Shown one piece after another: positions 32,487-43,751 of a DNA stretch of 64,000 bases; the stretch's first letter is position 1, and each line of letters begins with the position of its first letter. The notes under the pieces were generated by a model. That model made no database searches. It saw only the letters and a list, made by a program, of their open reading frames with translations, and had not been told where the DNA came from. The stretch is taken from the NCBI RefSeq assembly GCF_014356525.2, contig NC_052506.1, forward strand, positions 98,022,902 to 98,086,901, in the 5' to 3' direction. The position numbers and the translations under genes are program-made. This DNA is from Nilaparvata lugens (taxonomy: Eukaryota; Arthropoda; Insecta; Hemiptera; Delphacidae).

Positions 32487-34581
32487 TGTATGTGTTATCG
32501 TTGAAATTATTTATTATTTAAGAAATTATATTATATGTCAGGTCTTATTGTAACTAAATAGGTCATAGCATGAAATTATATTATTGATAAAACGGCAGAA
32601 ATTATTTATAACAATCTCAAACCTAATAAAATTGTACAAGAGTATTAATTCATTAACGACTTAATTCAACTGAACCACATGGTAATTAAATCTCTTTGGT
32701 AGGTCTAAGCCAATCACAGTGCATAGAAATAGCACCAAGACGGTGATCGTTTGAAAGCAACACATGTTAATCTATTATCAGACACCAACCCTGCCTTATC
32801 AGTTACACTAGCACATGTACATTGTATGAGAGAAACTATGTCTAGAAGATTAAGCAGTTTTAAGGATTACCTAAATTGAATCATTATTGTAATTAAAAGA
32901 ATTGTATTCTACTGCTTGCCACTGACGTCATGTTTACGTCACAAGCGTTCTACCAATGGCAAATTTTTATGCAAATTGTTACATTGAGATTCTGAGAAGC
33001 AGGTCTAGCCTAAAAGCTTAGAGAAAGAGCAGCACTTCCCTTTTGAAATCCTCACCGTGCAGATCTCTTTTTATAGTTACCAAAGACCTATTTGTGAAAA
33101 TTTCTTGTTCGATCTTAAATGTTCTATTTGTGAGCCGATATTTTAGGCCAATTTATTTGTTGTTTGTAAATTTCTGTTTTCATCAATCGATAAATTAAAA
33201 GCTTAAAGTAAATTATCCCTTAATTAATTCGGTGAAGGAAATATTAAATTAAAATTCCCCACGTGCTGAAACCGAAGCCTGGATTGCCGCCGATCAAACG
33301 ATTTTTGATCTAAAGAAGAAAACCACGACCGCCAAGGAAATTCACGTGAGTTATAAGTTTTAAAAGGGGCCCCAATCTACGCTTCGAAATATTTCAGTGC
33401 AGAAAAACATAAATTTTTCTTCGTTAAATTATTGGCCACGCCGACAAGCGCTTTAGCATTTAAGAGCCTAGAATTTATTCATATTAAATTTATAAGAATT
33501 TGTAGTTGATTAGCTATCCTCCGCTGCCTGAACCACGACCCCGAACATTTTAAAAAATATTTTCTATAATTCATTTTTCACTATTTTTTCAAACTGTTAG
33601 ATCTTATCAATTGTAAAATTCTGTCGAATCACGCATGGTATCATGCAAGCACAAGAAAATTTTTAACTATTCTGTTAATGCCGAATTATTATCAACCTGT
33701 AAATCAAATTCTGAACCTGCACTGTATGATTGCATATTTTATTGTAATATATTTCAGTTTTGTTAATTCGCTTCTGAGTTCGATTATTTCTTAAGCCTGT
33801 CAATTATTGTGTCTGATACGTTCTATATCATCAAGAACCGATCAAATACGATCATTGGAATAATTGAATCAAGCTGGATATTGGAACAGGTCTAAGTGGA
33901 TGTAGCGAGTGGGGTCAGATCGAGATATTTATTCTTTGTCCTTACCTGCTCATACATCGGCTTTTATCTGTTACCTACCTCGACTTAGGAACGAATGCAT
34001 CAATTGTACAGCAGAGGCAGCCATAGATCATATAATTCCTACAATAGAGCTTAAAACCCGACAAGACTCTGTTCTCGAAATATATTCTGAACGATATTTG
34101 GTTCAAATAGCATATTTTTTAATCCTTCAGAACTTATTAGAGACGCAGTCCCGTAAATTAGCTACATCGGATTTTTGCTCGACCTGTATGATTTTGTATG
34201 CTCATTCTTCACAGGTAATAATTTTAAGGTATCCGTATTCAGTGTTTAGCGTCCGCTACACTACTTATAAAAGTTTCATCATTATACAATCTGTCATTAG
34301 AAGAATCAAGGGTGAGCGAGCGTTTAGGCCTCCCGCGATTCCGACAATTGTATGAATCTTGTAGTGAATCAATCAGTCTGGTGTTCACTCAGCGTCCACA
34401 CACGCATTGCAAAATTTATAGCCTCTACACCATTGACTCAGTACAAGATTCACCCTACATGTGTGAAGCCATCAAATACCGCTCCACATGATTTGCCGGC
34501 CCAACGTGAGGCATTTAGATTCAGCACTACATGATTTGGCAAATCTCTCTACATATGTGAGGCGTTAAAAAACGCACCACA
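32487..34581 (+). repeat. 5' LTR of the composite element
   Basis: About 2,095 bp, TG...CA. Near its right end, three related phrases (CCACATGATTTGCCGGCCCAAC-like, CTACATGATTTGGCAAAT, CCACATGATTTGGTGCCCAA) occur in about 110 bp. The 3' LTR has only the last equivalent, so the end has been locally amplified here. Confidence 0.7.
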
Positions 34582-34586
34582 TGATT

Positions 34587-34604
34587 TGGTGCCCAACAGT
34601 GATA
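34587..34604 (+). other. Candidate primer-binding site
   Basis: TGGTGCCCAACAGTGATA begins five bases after the LTR terminal CA. TGG followed by GCCCAAC is the usual form of a tRNA-complementary primer site in Ty3/gypsy elements. The tRNA was not assigned. Confidence 0.55.
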
Positions 34605-35418
34605 GGCATTGAAGAGGTGGATAATCGACTGCGAGGATTATTTAGTTGCTCAGTATACTATAGCGCTGACAACCGGAAAATTTTTTTTTGAAAAATTCAT
34701 GGTTGTGAATTTTTTCGAATTTAATATTGACTGTTCACTGTTATATAAAATAACAAGAAGTACCATACCCAATTTTTGAACGGAAAAGAAATTTATCGAT
34801 TGATGAATTTTTAGAGAAAAAATCGAACTCAGAATTTTATTATTGTGTTATTCGAAAATTGGTCGTACTATAAGTCATAGGTATAAGAGATATCATAAGA
34901 AAGGTCATATTATTTGAAGAATATTAGGTCTATATTGAAACAATTTACAAATATTTACAGAAAAGAGGATTGAAGTTATTTACATTTTTAAAAGTTTTTA
35001 AAACATAAAGAGGGAAGTAAATTAAATCACGGATATATTGTGGAATTCAAGCAGAGCATCACTGCTTTTATATAAAATTTTGCAAAGAACACTAGCCTAT
35101 ATATAGAATTGCGGCAAGAATTATAAAAGTAAAATATTTATAATAATAGTAATAATAAATTATAAGAGGCGTACCTGTATTACCGCATAAGTGTTCACTG
35201 TGTATCCTGTGTGTCCTTGTCATTTTTATGTTAACGATATTGCTAACTTGACTCATTTTATCACTGACACATTGCTAAACCACTTTTTCTGTATTTCACT
35301 CACTACGAAGCTATAACAATTTCTATTGGATTTCTTATTAATTATTTTATATATCACATCAACACTTTCACGTTTTTTATTCACCACACACGTTCGTCGC
35401 ATTATTCTCTCACAAACT
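34605..35418 (+). other. Leader of the composite element
   Basis: AT-rich, no long frame. It lies between the primer site and the gag-like ATG. Length (about 0.8 kb) is plausible for an untranslated leader. Confidence 0.5.
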
Positions 35419-36870
35419 ATGGCAGGAAACGACCAGGTCAATCCAAGTCTGTCGGACACCGAGGACATCTCACCCGATTGTTCGCCGCCATCCGCATCTG
35501 CCACCGCATCTGCCGATTTCCATCCAAACGTACTGGATGATTTATCTTCGACGCAGGTGGAGGAGAGCTGCATCCTAGTGGAGGATCCATCGGCAGCCCA
35601 AGAGCCGGAGGACGAAACATCGGGAGAGCATACGGACGACGACGCTCCAGAAACAGGAACTCCCATTTCTCGCACCATTGCCCGGATGAAGAACCAGCAG
35701 ATGACCGTTAGATATGCACCCACTCCCGCAATGGATATGGACACCCTCCTGAAAGCAATAACCAAGATGAACGAACAAATGAAGGAAGAATTAAAAGAAG
35801 ACAATAAACAAATAAGGGAAGAACTAATTAAAGATATCCGACAGATGCGGAACACAAGTGAACAGAGTTTCAAGAAACCAGAACAAAAGTTGAGGGAAGC
35901 GGAAGAAAGCAGGATATTAGGATGGCAAATTAAGGAGAAGTGTCATGCAACGGGAGTCAATATTGGACCAGTAATCGAGCCCATGCATGCGAAAGCGGAC
36001 ATAATCGAAGGAGAGGACATAAAACAGTTAAGCGAACGTGACACATGTATGGAAGACCAACCTACCGAGAGTATTAATACTGAAGTTGCACCGCACGCCG
36101 CCGAACGCCGAGAGGGACCGGACGACATCACCAGCCAAGCCGAAGACATCATCCATGGCATGGAGGGACAGCCCGCACCACCACCCGCAGAATGCCGAGG
36201 AGAGCCGGACAACGTCACCCGCCAGGCCGAGGACGACATCCATCAGGTAGAAGGACAGCCAGTACCACCGCGCGCCGGACACCAGGAGTCCAAGGACGTT
36301 GCCCACCACGTTGAAGAGCAGCCCGGACCGCCGACCGCACGTATCTCCCATCCACCGAGGACAGCACCTGCAACAGAAAAACCCAGCACTCATGAAGATA
36401 GTTCGCCAAACAATGGAAAAACAAAAATCCACAACAAACCAAAATCACAACCAAAACTGAAAACCTATAAATCAAAACAACAGACAAGCAAAATAGCAGT
36501 TCAATGGAAAAGAAGAAGCATTAATAGAGTTCATTCACACCGCCGTCATGTAAGGCTAAAATTGAATATCAAATTTCTCCCCGCCATGCAGAAAGGAAAA
36601 ATGGTCTCAAGAAGAACCTATCTACACCGCCGTCATGTTAGGCTGAAATCGTACATCAAATCTTTTACACGCATGCAAGAAAAAAGGAAGACGGTATCAG
36701 AAAGGACCTACAACCACCGCAGTCATGTCCGGTTAAAATCAAACAGACTGTACACCGGCATGCAAAAAAGAAAAAGATTATCTGAAAAACCCACAGACAC
36801 CACCGGCATGTCAGATTTAAGGATATCAAACTGCATGTTACCGGCCAACAAAGAGGAAACGAGTTTGTAA
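35419..36870 (+). CDS. Gag-like protein with acidic and basic tandem repeats (483 aa)
   Basis: The start chosen is the ATG at 35419 (MAGNDQVNPS); upstream codons are AT-rich leader. Order: acidic Ser/Pro-rich head (1-120), a helical block ITKMNEQMKEELKEDNKQIR with long coiled coil (about 140-200), three acidic repeats of about 28 residues (variants of ECRGEPDNVTRQAEDDIHQV and EGQPAPPPA; about 255-330), and a basic tail with three to four repeats of about 31 residues built on HRRHVRLK...MQ(K/E)(G/K)(K/R)K. There is no CCHC knuckle. The basic repeats could serve RNA binding instead. After the stop, LHHRHIRFKPS is read in another frame, so the repeat series continued before a frameshift. The Gag assignment rests on position between primer site and polypurine tract. 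Confidence 0.5.
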   Translation: MAGNDQVNPSLSDTEDISPDCSPPSASATASADFHPNVLDDLSSTQVEESCILVEDPSAAQEPEDETSGEHTDDDAPETGTPISRTIARMKNQQMTVRYAPTPAMDMDTLLKAITKMNEQMKEELKEDNKQIREELIKDIRQMRNTSEQSFKKPEQKLREAEESRILGWQIKEKCHATGVNIGPVIEPMHAKADIIEGEDIKQLSERDTCMEDQPTESINTEVAPHAAERREGPDDITSQAEDIIHGMEGQPAPPPAECRGEPDNVTRQAEDDIHQVEGQPVPPRAGHQESKDVAHHVEEQPGPPTARISHPPRTAPATEKPSTHEDSSPNNGKTKIHNKPKSQPKLKTYKSKQQTSKIAVQWKRRSINRVHSHRRHVRLKLNIKFLPAMQKGKMVSRRTYLHRRHVRLKSYIKSFTRMQEKRKTVSERTYNHRSHVRLKSNRLYTGMQKRKRLSEKPTDTTGMSDLRISNCMLPANKEETSL

Positions 36871-37370
36871 GAATCGATCTACACCACCGGCACATTCGTT
36901 TTAAGCCGAGTTTAGTAAAACGGATAGTTGCAAATTGGAACGGAAACCTTGAAACAAATCAGAAATCAAATTTAGATGGGGGCTTGAGGAGAAAATAATT
37001 TCGGATTAACTGAAAAATTGCATTCGTGGAATACATCAACTATCAAACTTCTTCATAGTCACAGCCTACCCATTGAATCACATCTTTGCAGACTAGCATC
37101 TTTCTACTGCAGCCTAATCATAATCAACATAACCTAAACTTCGCCGCATCTCATCTAATAAACACAATCCACTTCAAATGAAGAAAGCCATTTCAAGTGT
37201 AACCCTGTTTGTACGCAACGTACTAAGCGCAAATAAGAAATTGCTCGAGTCAAACGGTAGACGATTGTCAAGTCACCGAAGTAAAATCACACTCTCACCC
37301 AATTTATGTAAAAAGCCAAACCAAAGAGTCGAAACCTGTAATAACTATGAAAAAATGATGAAAGTCTATA
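36871..37370 (+). other. 3' internal region of the composite element
   Basis: It starts with the out-of-frame end of the gag repeats, then a purine stretch AGATGGGGGCTTGAGGAGAA (36974-36993) and a 78-codon basic frame (37178-37414) of uncertain reality. Confidence 0.4.
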
Positions 37371-38719
37371 TTGAAATGTTACTACAGTTTACCGCAGTTG
37401 AAATTAATCTTTGAGATGGGGAAGGAAATAATCCTCCGAATATTTAAATCAATAAATTGAATATAGTTCAATATATTAACTAAAATATTCCATTTATTTA
37501 ATTTCCAACCCCTTCTAAGTAGCAACATTTATAATTGAATGATATGGCAGCTCAACAATTCAAGAATTATCCCATTCGTTACTTGTCATTGATGATTGTT
37601 AGGCATATTCAATAATCAACAATAAGATTGTAATCATGTTTGCAATTTAATATACATAATAGATCAAATAAATAGAATTTCCAAAAAATAAACAAAATTT
37701 AAATCAAGTAATTACAAATTTATTTATTATCCTGTCCCATTTATTTTTGCGAAGTAGTTGCCTGTGAATTTTCCATAAATTAATATTGGTTGTTTCGTAA
37801 ATACCTGGTGTATTGAAGTGAGGAGGCCTCCGTACACTTTATTCAAATTTTTCACTTATTAATTTTTCACTGCACAAGAAGTTCTTGAAGTATCCTTTTT
37901 ACGGCGAATTTAGATCTTTTCTGGAAATATTGGTTTCCTTGTGATGAGTTGGTCAGCAAGGATTCAGCTTCCATGGCCATAACTAAGACATCCTGTGATA
38001 CTACGAGTCTACGAGTCTACGAGTCTACGAGTCTACGAGTCAACGACCGCTAAATAATAGAGAAACGAAAAGAATATATATAAATACTGTAATACTAAAG
38101 GAGAGATCAATAATACAGAATTTGCTCTTCTTAACAAAATCAACAATACACAAGATCTTTAATAAATTCATCAATAATAGTTTAAAGATAAATAATTCAA
38201 GATACTCGAAGTGAAGCTTCCAAAAGAGATTTTTTTAAAAAGAAAAATTATAACTTGAATAAGGCTTTACAATTTTATTTAATTATTTATTTATTTATTT
38301 GACCAGCGTGACAAAGATAATTTGATATTTATTTATTTATTAATTTAATTTTACTATTATATAAACTTGCATAGAAATATTTCCAACATTTTGAATTACG
38401 AGAATTAGAGCTGAAAAACAAATTTAAGGAAAGCTGGGATTAATTATAATCTGATCAGACTTGACTTATAAAACAATAAGTAAAGTATATAAATAAATAA
38501 TGCTTTACCTGTACAGCGGAAATTGTAGAAATTACTATGGATACATATGTGATGAATGAGGTTTTCAACAAATATAAATAAATTGCCATAACTTAGGCCA
38601 GCTAGAATGAATACTCAATTAAATTTTCGGACATGATTACTTTTCTTTTTTTTTTTTTTTTTTTATAACAAACAAGAAAATTTACATATTTAAAAAGGAA
38701 ATAAAAAAAATAAAGAAAA
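37371..38719 (+). repeat. 1,349-bp direct repeat, left copy
   Basis: It runs from TTGAAATGTTACTACAG to AAATAAAGAAAA and matches 45710-47058 with few differences. It contains GAGATGGGGAAGG (purine tract, 37413-37425), five units of CTACGAGT (38001-38040) and a purine-rich end. In the right copy the repeat runs straight into the 3' LTR. Here it stops at that same point and is followed by unrelated sequence. Confidence 0.85.
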
Positions 38720-39185
38720 TAATAATATCACAACTTGTGATGTATGAAATCTGTCTCTGATCAACTACATATTGTAATAAATAGAAAAATTTAGCATAAG
38801 CTAAATAAAAATGGAATCAAAGGAAAAAGTTAAATTTACAACCTCCACTCACGAAATTCAGAGACAGAATGGATCATCGAGCGTTGAAGACGGGGTAGCA
38901 AACAAGACAGTGACGTAAGCAAAACGGAATTATCAAAATTAGACAAAGAAACTAGAGAGAAAGAGCAATGCAAACTCAAAGCTACCAACAAGGACAGAAA
39001 AAGGGAGAAAGAAAATAGCAAAAAAGAACTGGAGAGAACAAGAAAGTAGATTATTCGAAGGGTACAGCTCGATCCCATAAGTGCATCTTTGTCTCACTGA
39101 GAAAAACAAGCTGATAATACAATCGAATTTAGAACCGAAATAACAGAAAAACAAGATAAAAATAATCATGTCCAAAATTGTTACA
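38720..39185 (-). repeat. Truncated 3' LTR of the nested Ty3/gypsy element
   Basis: Read on the minus strand, AGTGGAGGGAGTA (39198-39186) is a good polypurine tract followed by TGTAACAATTTTGGAC (from 39185), a typical LTR start. The LTR is cut by the left 1,349-bp repeat at 38720 after about 466 bp. The only counterpart, at 45605-45709, is the other end of the LTR, so the two do not overlap. Confidence 0.45.
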
Positions 39186-39198
39186 TACTCCCTCCACT

Positions 39199-40377
39199 CA
39201 AGTGTGTGAAAGCTACATTCTAAAAAAAAAATTTGAGCTAGCTAAGATAATTTTTAAGTTGAATTAACATATATATAGAATTTATCAGAGAAGAATGCTT
39301 CATAAGAATTTGAGTTGAGAAATATTCACTCTTAGAGTTGAATTATTCCAAGAAATAAATCATCTATTTGTAAAATTATTAATTCAAAACTCAACATCAA
39401 ATAAAAATCAAATAAAAACTCTTGATTACAAATTCAATGAAGATCAGAGGTGGAACCTACTCAATAGCTGAGTAACCATTGAAATAATAAAAAAAAATTT
39501 AGAATCTAACAACAGAAGAAACTAGACCACAAATTAATGCAGGGATTGGCCACTCCCAACAAAAACTTGAAGTCTTTCAAACAAAGAAATATCTGAACAT
39601 GCGTCCACACTCAGATTTCAAAAGAAAATTAATCAGTTCTCAGTCCCAAAGAATATATTCCATCTCTAATGATCATTTGCCTACCCCTTTTTTTTATATA
39701 TATATATATCTTTGATCCTTTTTTTTATTCTAACAAAATTCATACACTCTTGATAAAATTTGAAAGATAAATCACTTGACATTATTTACATACAGAAACC
39801 AATATTTTTCTACTCTATTACCCAATTAAGTGATAATAATATACATTTTCAAGTATTTTATCATTTATCAAAACTCTTCTTTTGATTCACTTTATTCCCT
39901 TACTTTATTTACAACAATCTGATGAAATAGAAACACTGCTATTCACCACTATTCATCAAAATTCATTAACACTAAAGCAAAATTATAACTATAAACTATT
40001 TCAATAATCTATCTAATAATATGATCTCAATAAAATTTCTATCTATTTATAGGCTAAGATAGATTCTTTTGTACAATATTTTACACAATTCCATAAAGAA
40101 ATTAAATAAGTGAGTAAAGTTAAAATTTCAATAGGTGGCGCGCTTCACCAAAGAAAACAACTATTTACTCTTCAGAAACACCTAAACCAAAGGCAACACA
40201 ATTTAACCAGAAGAGAAACGTTCCAGAATAATAGTGAGTTTCCTACAAATAACCAAAGGAAGAAAGTATCAATGAGCCGATCTCTCAGTAAGAAACAACA
40301 GAGACGAAACCGTTACCCTTTACTTCAAAGATAAGAAGGAAGAATGAATACCAGGCTACATTATCCAAAACAAGGAA
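39199..40377. other. 3' untranslated part of the nested gypsy element
   Basis: 1.2 kb of AT-rich sequence between integrase and polypurine tract. No env-like frame. T8 runs flank an (AT)n stretch at 39688-39728. Confidence 0.45.
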
Positions 40378-43300
40378 TTATGAATTATATTTCTTTAATT
40401 GTGAGACATGAGCCTTTTGAACAAAGCGATTAGTAATAGGGTCAACTAATTCAGCCGTAACATCAGATAACCATCTTTTTATTTTTAGCGGGCCACGATA
40501 CCGGAAGCTTAATTTTGTACAAATTTGGTTGGCCTTATCACTAAGAATATGTGTCCGGACCCATACAAGGTCATCTATAGCAAAAGGAATAGGGACACGG
40601 TTCCTATCATAGCGAGTTTTTCTATAATTATGACTTTTCATCAATTGCTCTTTAGCCTTTTGCCAAATTTCTACAGTGTTCTCATCGGCAGTATCAGGTA
40701 AAATTTCATTAATATTCCAGATATTCAAAAGAGGTTCTTTAGGTTTATAACGGAACATCAGAGAAAAAGGGGTGCACTTAATGCTATCATGTTCAGCAGT
40801 ATTAAAAGCTAAAGCTAACCAATCATTTACAGTATCATCCCATTTATTCTGTGAGTTTGCATGAAAAGCAATGAGAGAGCTACGCAAATTACGATGTAAT
40901 CTTTCAACTATGTTTGCTTTAGGATAGAAAGGTGAAGTCGTATTATGACGAATTCCTAATTGAAAACAGAAATTTTTAAACTTGATTGATTTAAAAATTG
41001 ATGCATTATCACTAATAATTTGTTTAGGAGTAGAGAAATTCGCAAAAATACCTTTCAATGCTCTAATTACTGATTCAGAATTAGCTTTTCTCAAACATTT
41101 TAACCAACAGAATTTACTGAAAACGTCAATTGCACTAAAAATAAAACAGTTATTCTGTGATGTGCGTACTAATGGACCAACTAAGTCAATATGTATCATC
41201 TCAAGAGGTTTTTCCTGTATTTTTGATGATAAAAAACCGTAATTGGTAGCCTGAGCTGGTTTACTTTTTGCACAAAGAGTACAAGATTTAACTAAATAAA
41301 TTATATCTTTCCTCAAATCAACCCAGTGGAAATTCTCTTGAATTTTTGAAATAGTTTTAGCAATACCTAAATGAGCACCAATCATACTTTCATGATAATA
41401 TTTGAAGATTAAAGGAACAAGAAGTTTGGGTATGACTATTTTTTGTTTTTCCTGGTTTCTTAGTTTTATCACTAATACTCCTTTAGACAAACTATAAGGA
41501 AACTGATCAATATTATTATTAATCTTTTCTATTATATCCGCTAAAATAGGATCATTCTCTTGGTGTTGTTTTATGTCAGTGAATACTAGTGGAAAATCGG
41601 TAATTTTTAGTGAGTTTATTAAGTTTAGACTATTTTCTACTTCTATATGTTCATCTTTGACATCAATTTCAGGCAATTCACTGTCATCATGGTACATTCT
41701 GGATAAAGCATCAGCTATGCAATTATCTTTTCCCGCTACATGCTGTGTTGTGAACTGAAATGATAAAAGCCTAAGTATCCAACGACTAAGTCTACCAATT
41801 TGCTTGTCTTGTTTTAAAATCCATGCTAAGGCACTATTATCTGTTAACAACAAGAATTTAGTGTGTTGTAAGTACAGTTTAAATCTTTCCATGCCAAAAA
41901 TTGCTGCATAGCATTCGATCTCATATGTAGAATATTTGCATTCTTGTTGAGTGAGCTTTTTGGAAGCAAAACTAATAGGCTTTAGGATGCCATCAACATA
42001 TTGAGAAAGGACCGCAGAAATTGATAAGGAGCTCCCATCAGTTTGCAACACAAACTGTTTATTAAAATCAGCTGTTATTAAGACAGGAGGGTTCATAATT
42101 GCATTTTTCAATTTCTGAAAAGCTTTCTCGTGAACATCTTCCCAAATAATTTTTTATCCTTCTTTCTTAGTTCGTTGAGGGGTGAGGCGATTTCAGCGTA
42201 ATTTTCAATGAATTTGTGAAAATATCCTACCATTCCTATGAATCTGGAGATAGCCTTGACATTTTTTGGTCTAGGGTAATTACGAATTGAATTTGTCCGA
42301 GCTGGATCAATAGTAATACCATGTTCACTTACTAAATTACCTAGAAAGGAGATTTGTTTTTTTGCAAATTTAGCTTTCTCCTTTTTTACAGTAAACCCAC
42401 CTTGTTTAAGTTTGGACAACACTATCTTAATGTGCTCAAGATGTGACTCAAAATCTTCAGAATAAATCACAATATCATCCAAATAATTTATTACAAATTT
42501 GAATTTTATCCCTTCAAATAAAATATTCAAAGCAGTAGATAAGGCTTGAGCACCTATTGATAAACCAAACGGTACACGAGTATAACAGTAAGTTTGAGTT
42601 GGAGTTGCAAAAGTAGTCAAGTGCTTAGAAGATGGAGATAATTTCAATTGATAATAGCTTTCAGTAAGATCAAGAACAGTAAAGAACTTAGCACCGTTAA
42701 ACCAATGGAATGTACTCTCAATGTTTGGCAAAGGTGTAGCATCTAATGCAATTTTTTTATTTAATGCTCTATAATCTACTACCACACGATGGCCACCATC
42801 TTTCTTAGGAACTAAGAAACAAGGGCTGGAATAATTAGAAGTTGATTTCTCAATAATTCCATCATCTAACATTTTTTGAATTTTTTTATTTAAGATTTCC
42901 ATTCTTATCGGATTTAACTGATAAGGAGCTTTCCTTACGGGCTGATTGTCTATCAGACGAATTTCATATTCTATTACGTTCGATTTACCTAGTTTATGGG
43001 TAAGAACATCATCAAATTGATTTAATACTTTGTTTAATTCTACTTTCTGCGAAGAGCTTAAATCGTCCAATTCCACATCAGTACCAATTCTATTCATTTT
43101 CTTTAGTAATTCCAACCTGTGATTTTTTTCAAAAGAAAATTTGAATTGCGGTTTAAATCCAAAGAAATACCTATTATTGAATAAATCAGGAACTAATTTG
43201 GAATAATGAATAAAATCACAACCTAAAACAATAGGAATTGACAAATCATCATGAACAAAGAAACGAAATTTCCAACTGAAGTTTTCAATTTTTATTTTTA

Positions 43301-43751
43301 ATAGAACTGACTCTTTCAACAGTAATTTACTTTTATTCGCAGTAACACAATGCTGAATATCCTCTTGAATAAGCAGATTACCATTATCCCGTAATATTTC
43401 AGTAAAAACTTTCCTTGAAATGATACTATAATCAGAACCAGAATCAATCAATGCAATAGAACTGACACAGTTATTTCCTAACTCACATACTATTAAAGGA
43501 GTGATTTTATTAATCAAAGCTCTAGTCTTTAACTGATTAAATTTCTTTTGCTTTTTTCTTTTTATTTTATTTTTCATTTTCTGATTTTTGTCAGTATATT
43601 TTGATTGAATTGATTTCTTCTTACCATTAGAAAAAGTATCACTACATTTCAAGGTATTAATTCCGTTTTCTTTATTGAATTTTTGATTGTATTTGGTGTT
43701 TTGAAATTTTCTTTTACTGTATATTTTCTTTTTATACTGTTTCCCAGCTAG
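40378..43751 (-). CDS. pol: Nested Ty3/gypsy: protease, RT, RNase H, integrase (one frameshift)
   Basis: Continuing from the gag stop in the same frame: protease SIALIDSGSDYSIISRKVF (DSG active site), then RT with DGIIEKSTSNYSSPCFLVPK, TVLDLTESYYQLKLS, FGLSIGAQALSTALN and FVINYLDDIVIYSED (YLDD intact). The frame is lost in an A/T homopolymer near 42150 and the ORF ends at 42108. The next frame (to 40378) carries RNase H (LQTDGSSLSISAVL, YEIECYAAIF, LLTDNSALAWI), the integrase knuckle (HESMIGAHLGIAKT, CTLCAKSK), DLVGPL, ISDN, PKANIVERLH, and a C-terminal module with FRYRGPLKI. Apart from one indel it is intact, so this is the youngest-looking coding element here. It encodes the replication and integration enzymes of the element. 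Confidence 0.92.

Noticed and set aside
35253..35873. Minus-strand 206-aa ORF over the gag-like region
   Set aside because: It is antisense to the longer plus-strand frame with repeats and a sensible position behind the primer site; composition is that of a shadow.
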